Origin: a bacterium
Lineage (GTDB): Bacteria; Desulfobacterota; Deferrisomatia; Deferrisomatales; BM512
Assembly (NCBI GenBank): GCA_009724975.1
Contig: SRXB01000162.1
Location: forward strand, 1 to 5,212
Direction: 5' to 3'
DNA: 5,212 nt
Shown: piece by piece, positions 4,905 to 5,212 of the stretch
Position numbering within the stretch: position 1 is the first letter of the stretch
Layout of the letters: each line of letters opens with the position of its first letter
The notes under the pieces: model-generated
What the model saw: the letters and a program-made list of their open reading frames with translations, nothing else
Database searches by the model: none
What the model was told of the DNA's origin: nothing
Translations under genes and position numbers: made by a program

Positions 4905-5212
4905 ATGAAGAGAATCGTCGGCCAAAAAATCGCTTTGGCCGTTATCCTTTCAGGCGTCATTTCCTCCGCCACTTTGGCGCGCGCCCAGGGCGACCTGATT
5001 TTAGAGCCGCTTGCCATAGTAGGCGAGGGGGCAAATACCTTTTTGTCTTCCGGCGTTGAGGAGGCCGCCCGCTGGCTTGATACTTTCCTGGGGGGCGAAG
5101 ACGCTTACGAGGGAAATACCGGCTCGCTGATCCAAGCCGAGATACGAACAATAATCGACCAGTATGAAGGGGTGTCGAGCCAGTCTTCGGTTCGCGCCAG
5201 ACTTGTTTTGCC
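4905..5212 (+). CDS. Secreted protein of unknown function, 3'-truncated by the window
   Basis: The frame is open from the ATG at 4905 to the window end (102 full codons). It begins with a clear signal peptide: MKRIVGQK, a hydrophobic core (about 9-24) and cleavage near LARA/QGD (residue 27). The visible mature part is acidic and partly helical (VEEAARWLDTFLG, about 50-62), followed by alternating residues that look like the first beta-strands (SLIQAEIRTIIDQYEG, then SVRARLVLP). This order, a short helical segment and then amphipathic strands, would fit an outer-membrane or periplasmic beta-rich protein, but too little is visible to name a family. AGGGG (4896-4900) sits 4 nt before the ATG. 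An in-frame ATG at 4884 has no good ribosome site and falls at the predicted transcription start, so 4905 is preferred. It is transcribed divergently from the barrel gene. Confidence 0.75.
   Translation, partial: MKRIVGQKIALAVILSGVISSATLARAQGDLILEPLAIVGEGANTFLSSGVEEAARWLDTFLGGEDAYEGNTGSLIQAEIRTIIDQYEGVSSQSSVRARLVL

Noticed and set aside
4664..5017. 117-codon minus-strand frame across the divergent promoter region
   Set aside because: It overlaps two signal-peptide-coding starts and both promoters, and its product shows no domain; it is a shadow frame.
1..5212. CRISPR array, insertion sequence, tRNA, rRNA, toxin-antitoxin or defence module
   Set aside because: No regularly spaced repeats, terminal inverted repeats with a transposase, cloverleaf-type sequences or recognisable nuclease/toxin motifs were seen on either strand.

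Overview
The window is GC-rich bacterial DNA. Its domain repertoire suggests a Gram-negative delta-proteobacterial lineage (Desulfuromonadota/Geobacter-like or a relative): a receiver-PATAN(DUF4388)-J-like-TPR signalling protein, a secreted FG-GAP/cadherin-like protein, an AMMECR1-family protein and a small outer-membrane beta-barrel. The lineage is an inference from gene content; no marker gene is present. No mobile element, CRISPR array, rRNA or tRNA was seen.

Layout. Positions 1-1629 (+) hold the 3' part of a multidomain response-regulator protein whose N-terminus lies outside the window. A short spacer with a candidate promoter and a terminator-like hairpin leads to a secreted FG-GAP/cadherin-like protein (1766-2740, +), closed by a strong intrinsic terminator. 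Next is a two-gene unit: an AMMECR1-family gene (2866-3465, +), preceded by a 7-bp inverted repeat, and 24 nt later a 55-codon TTG-start gene (3490-3657, +) for a charged helical small protein. This unit converges, with 6 nt between stop codons, on a minus-strand gene for a single-pass membrane protein (3664-4107). Upstream of that lies an eight-strand outer-membrane barrel protein gene (4210-4737, -) with its own terminator. A divergent promoter region (4738-4904) separates it from a plus-strand secreted protein gene (4905 onward) that runs off the right edge.

How the genes work together. Apart from the AMMECR1/small-protein pair, the genes look like separate transcription units, each with its own promoter or terminator signal, so no single pathway is evident. 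Three of the six genes encode exported or outer-membrane proteins. The two at the right end share a back-to-back promoter region containing an imperfect dyad that includes both -35 boxes, so co-regulation is possible. I see no clear defence, biosynthetic or mobile system. The items most worth a second look are the small gene next to an AMMECR1 gene that has no Memo or radical-SAM partner in view, and the compact palindromic control regions.
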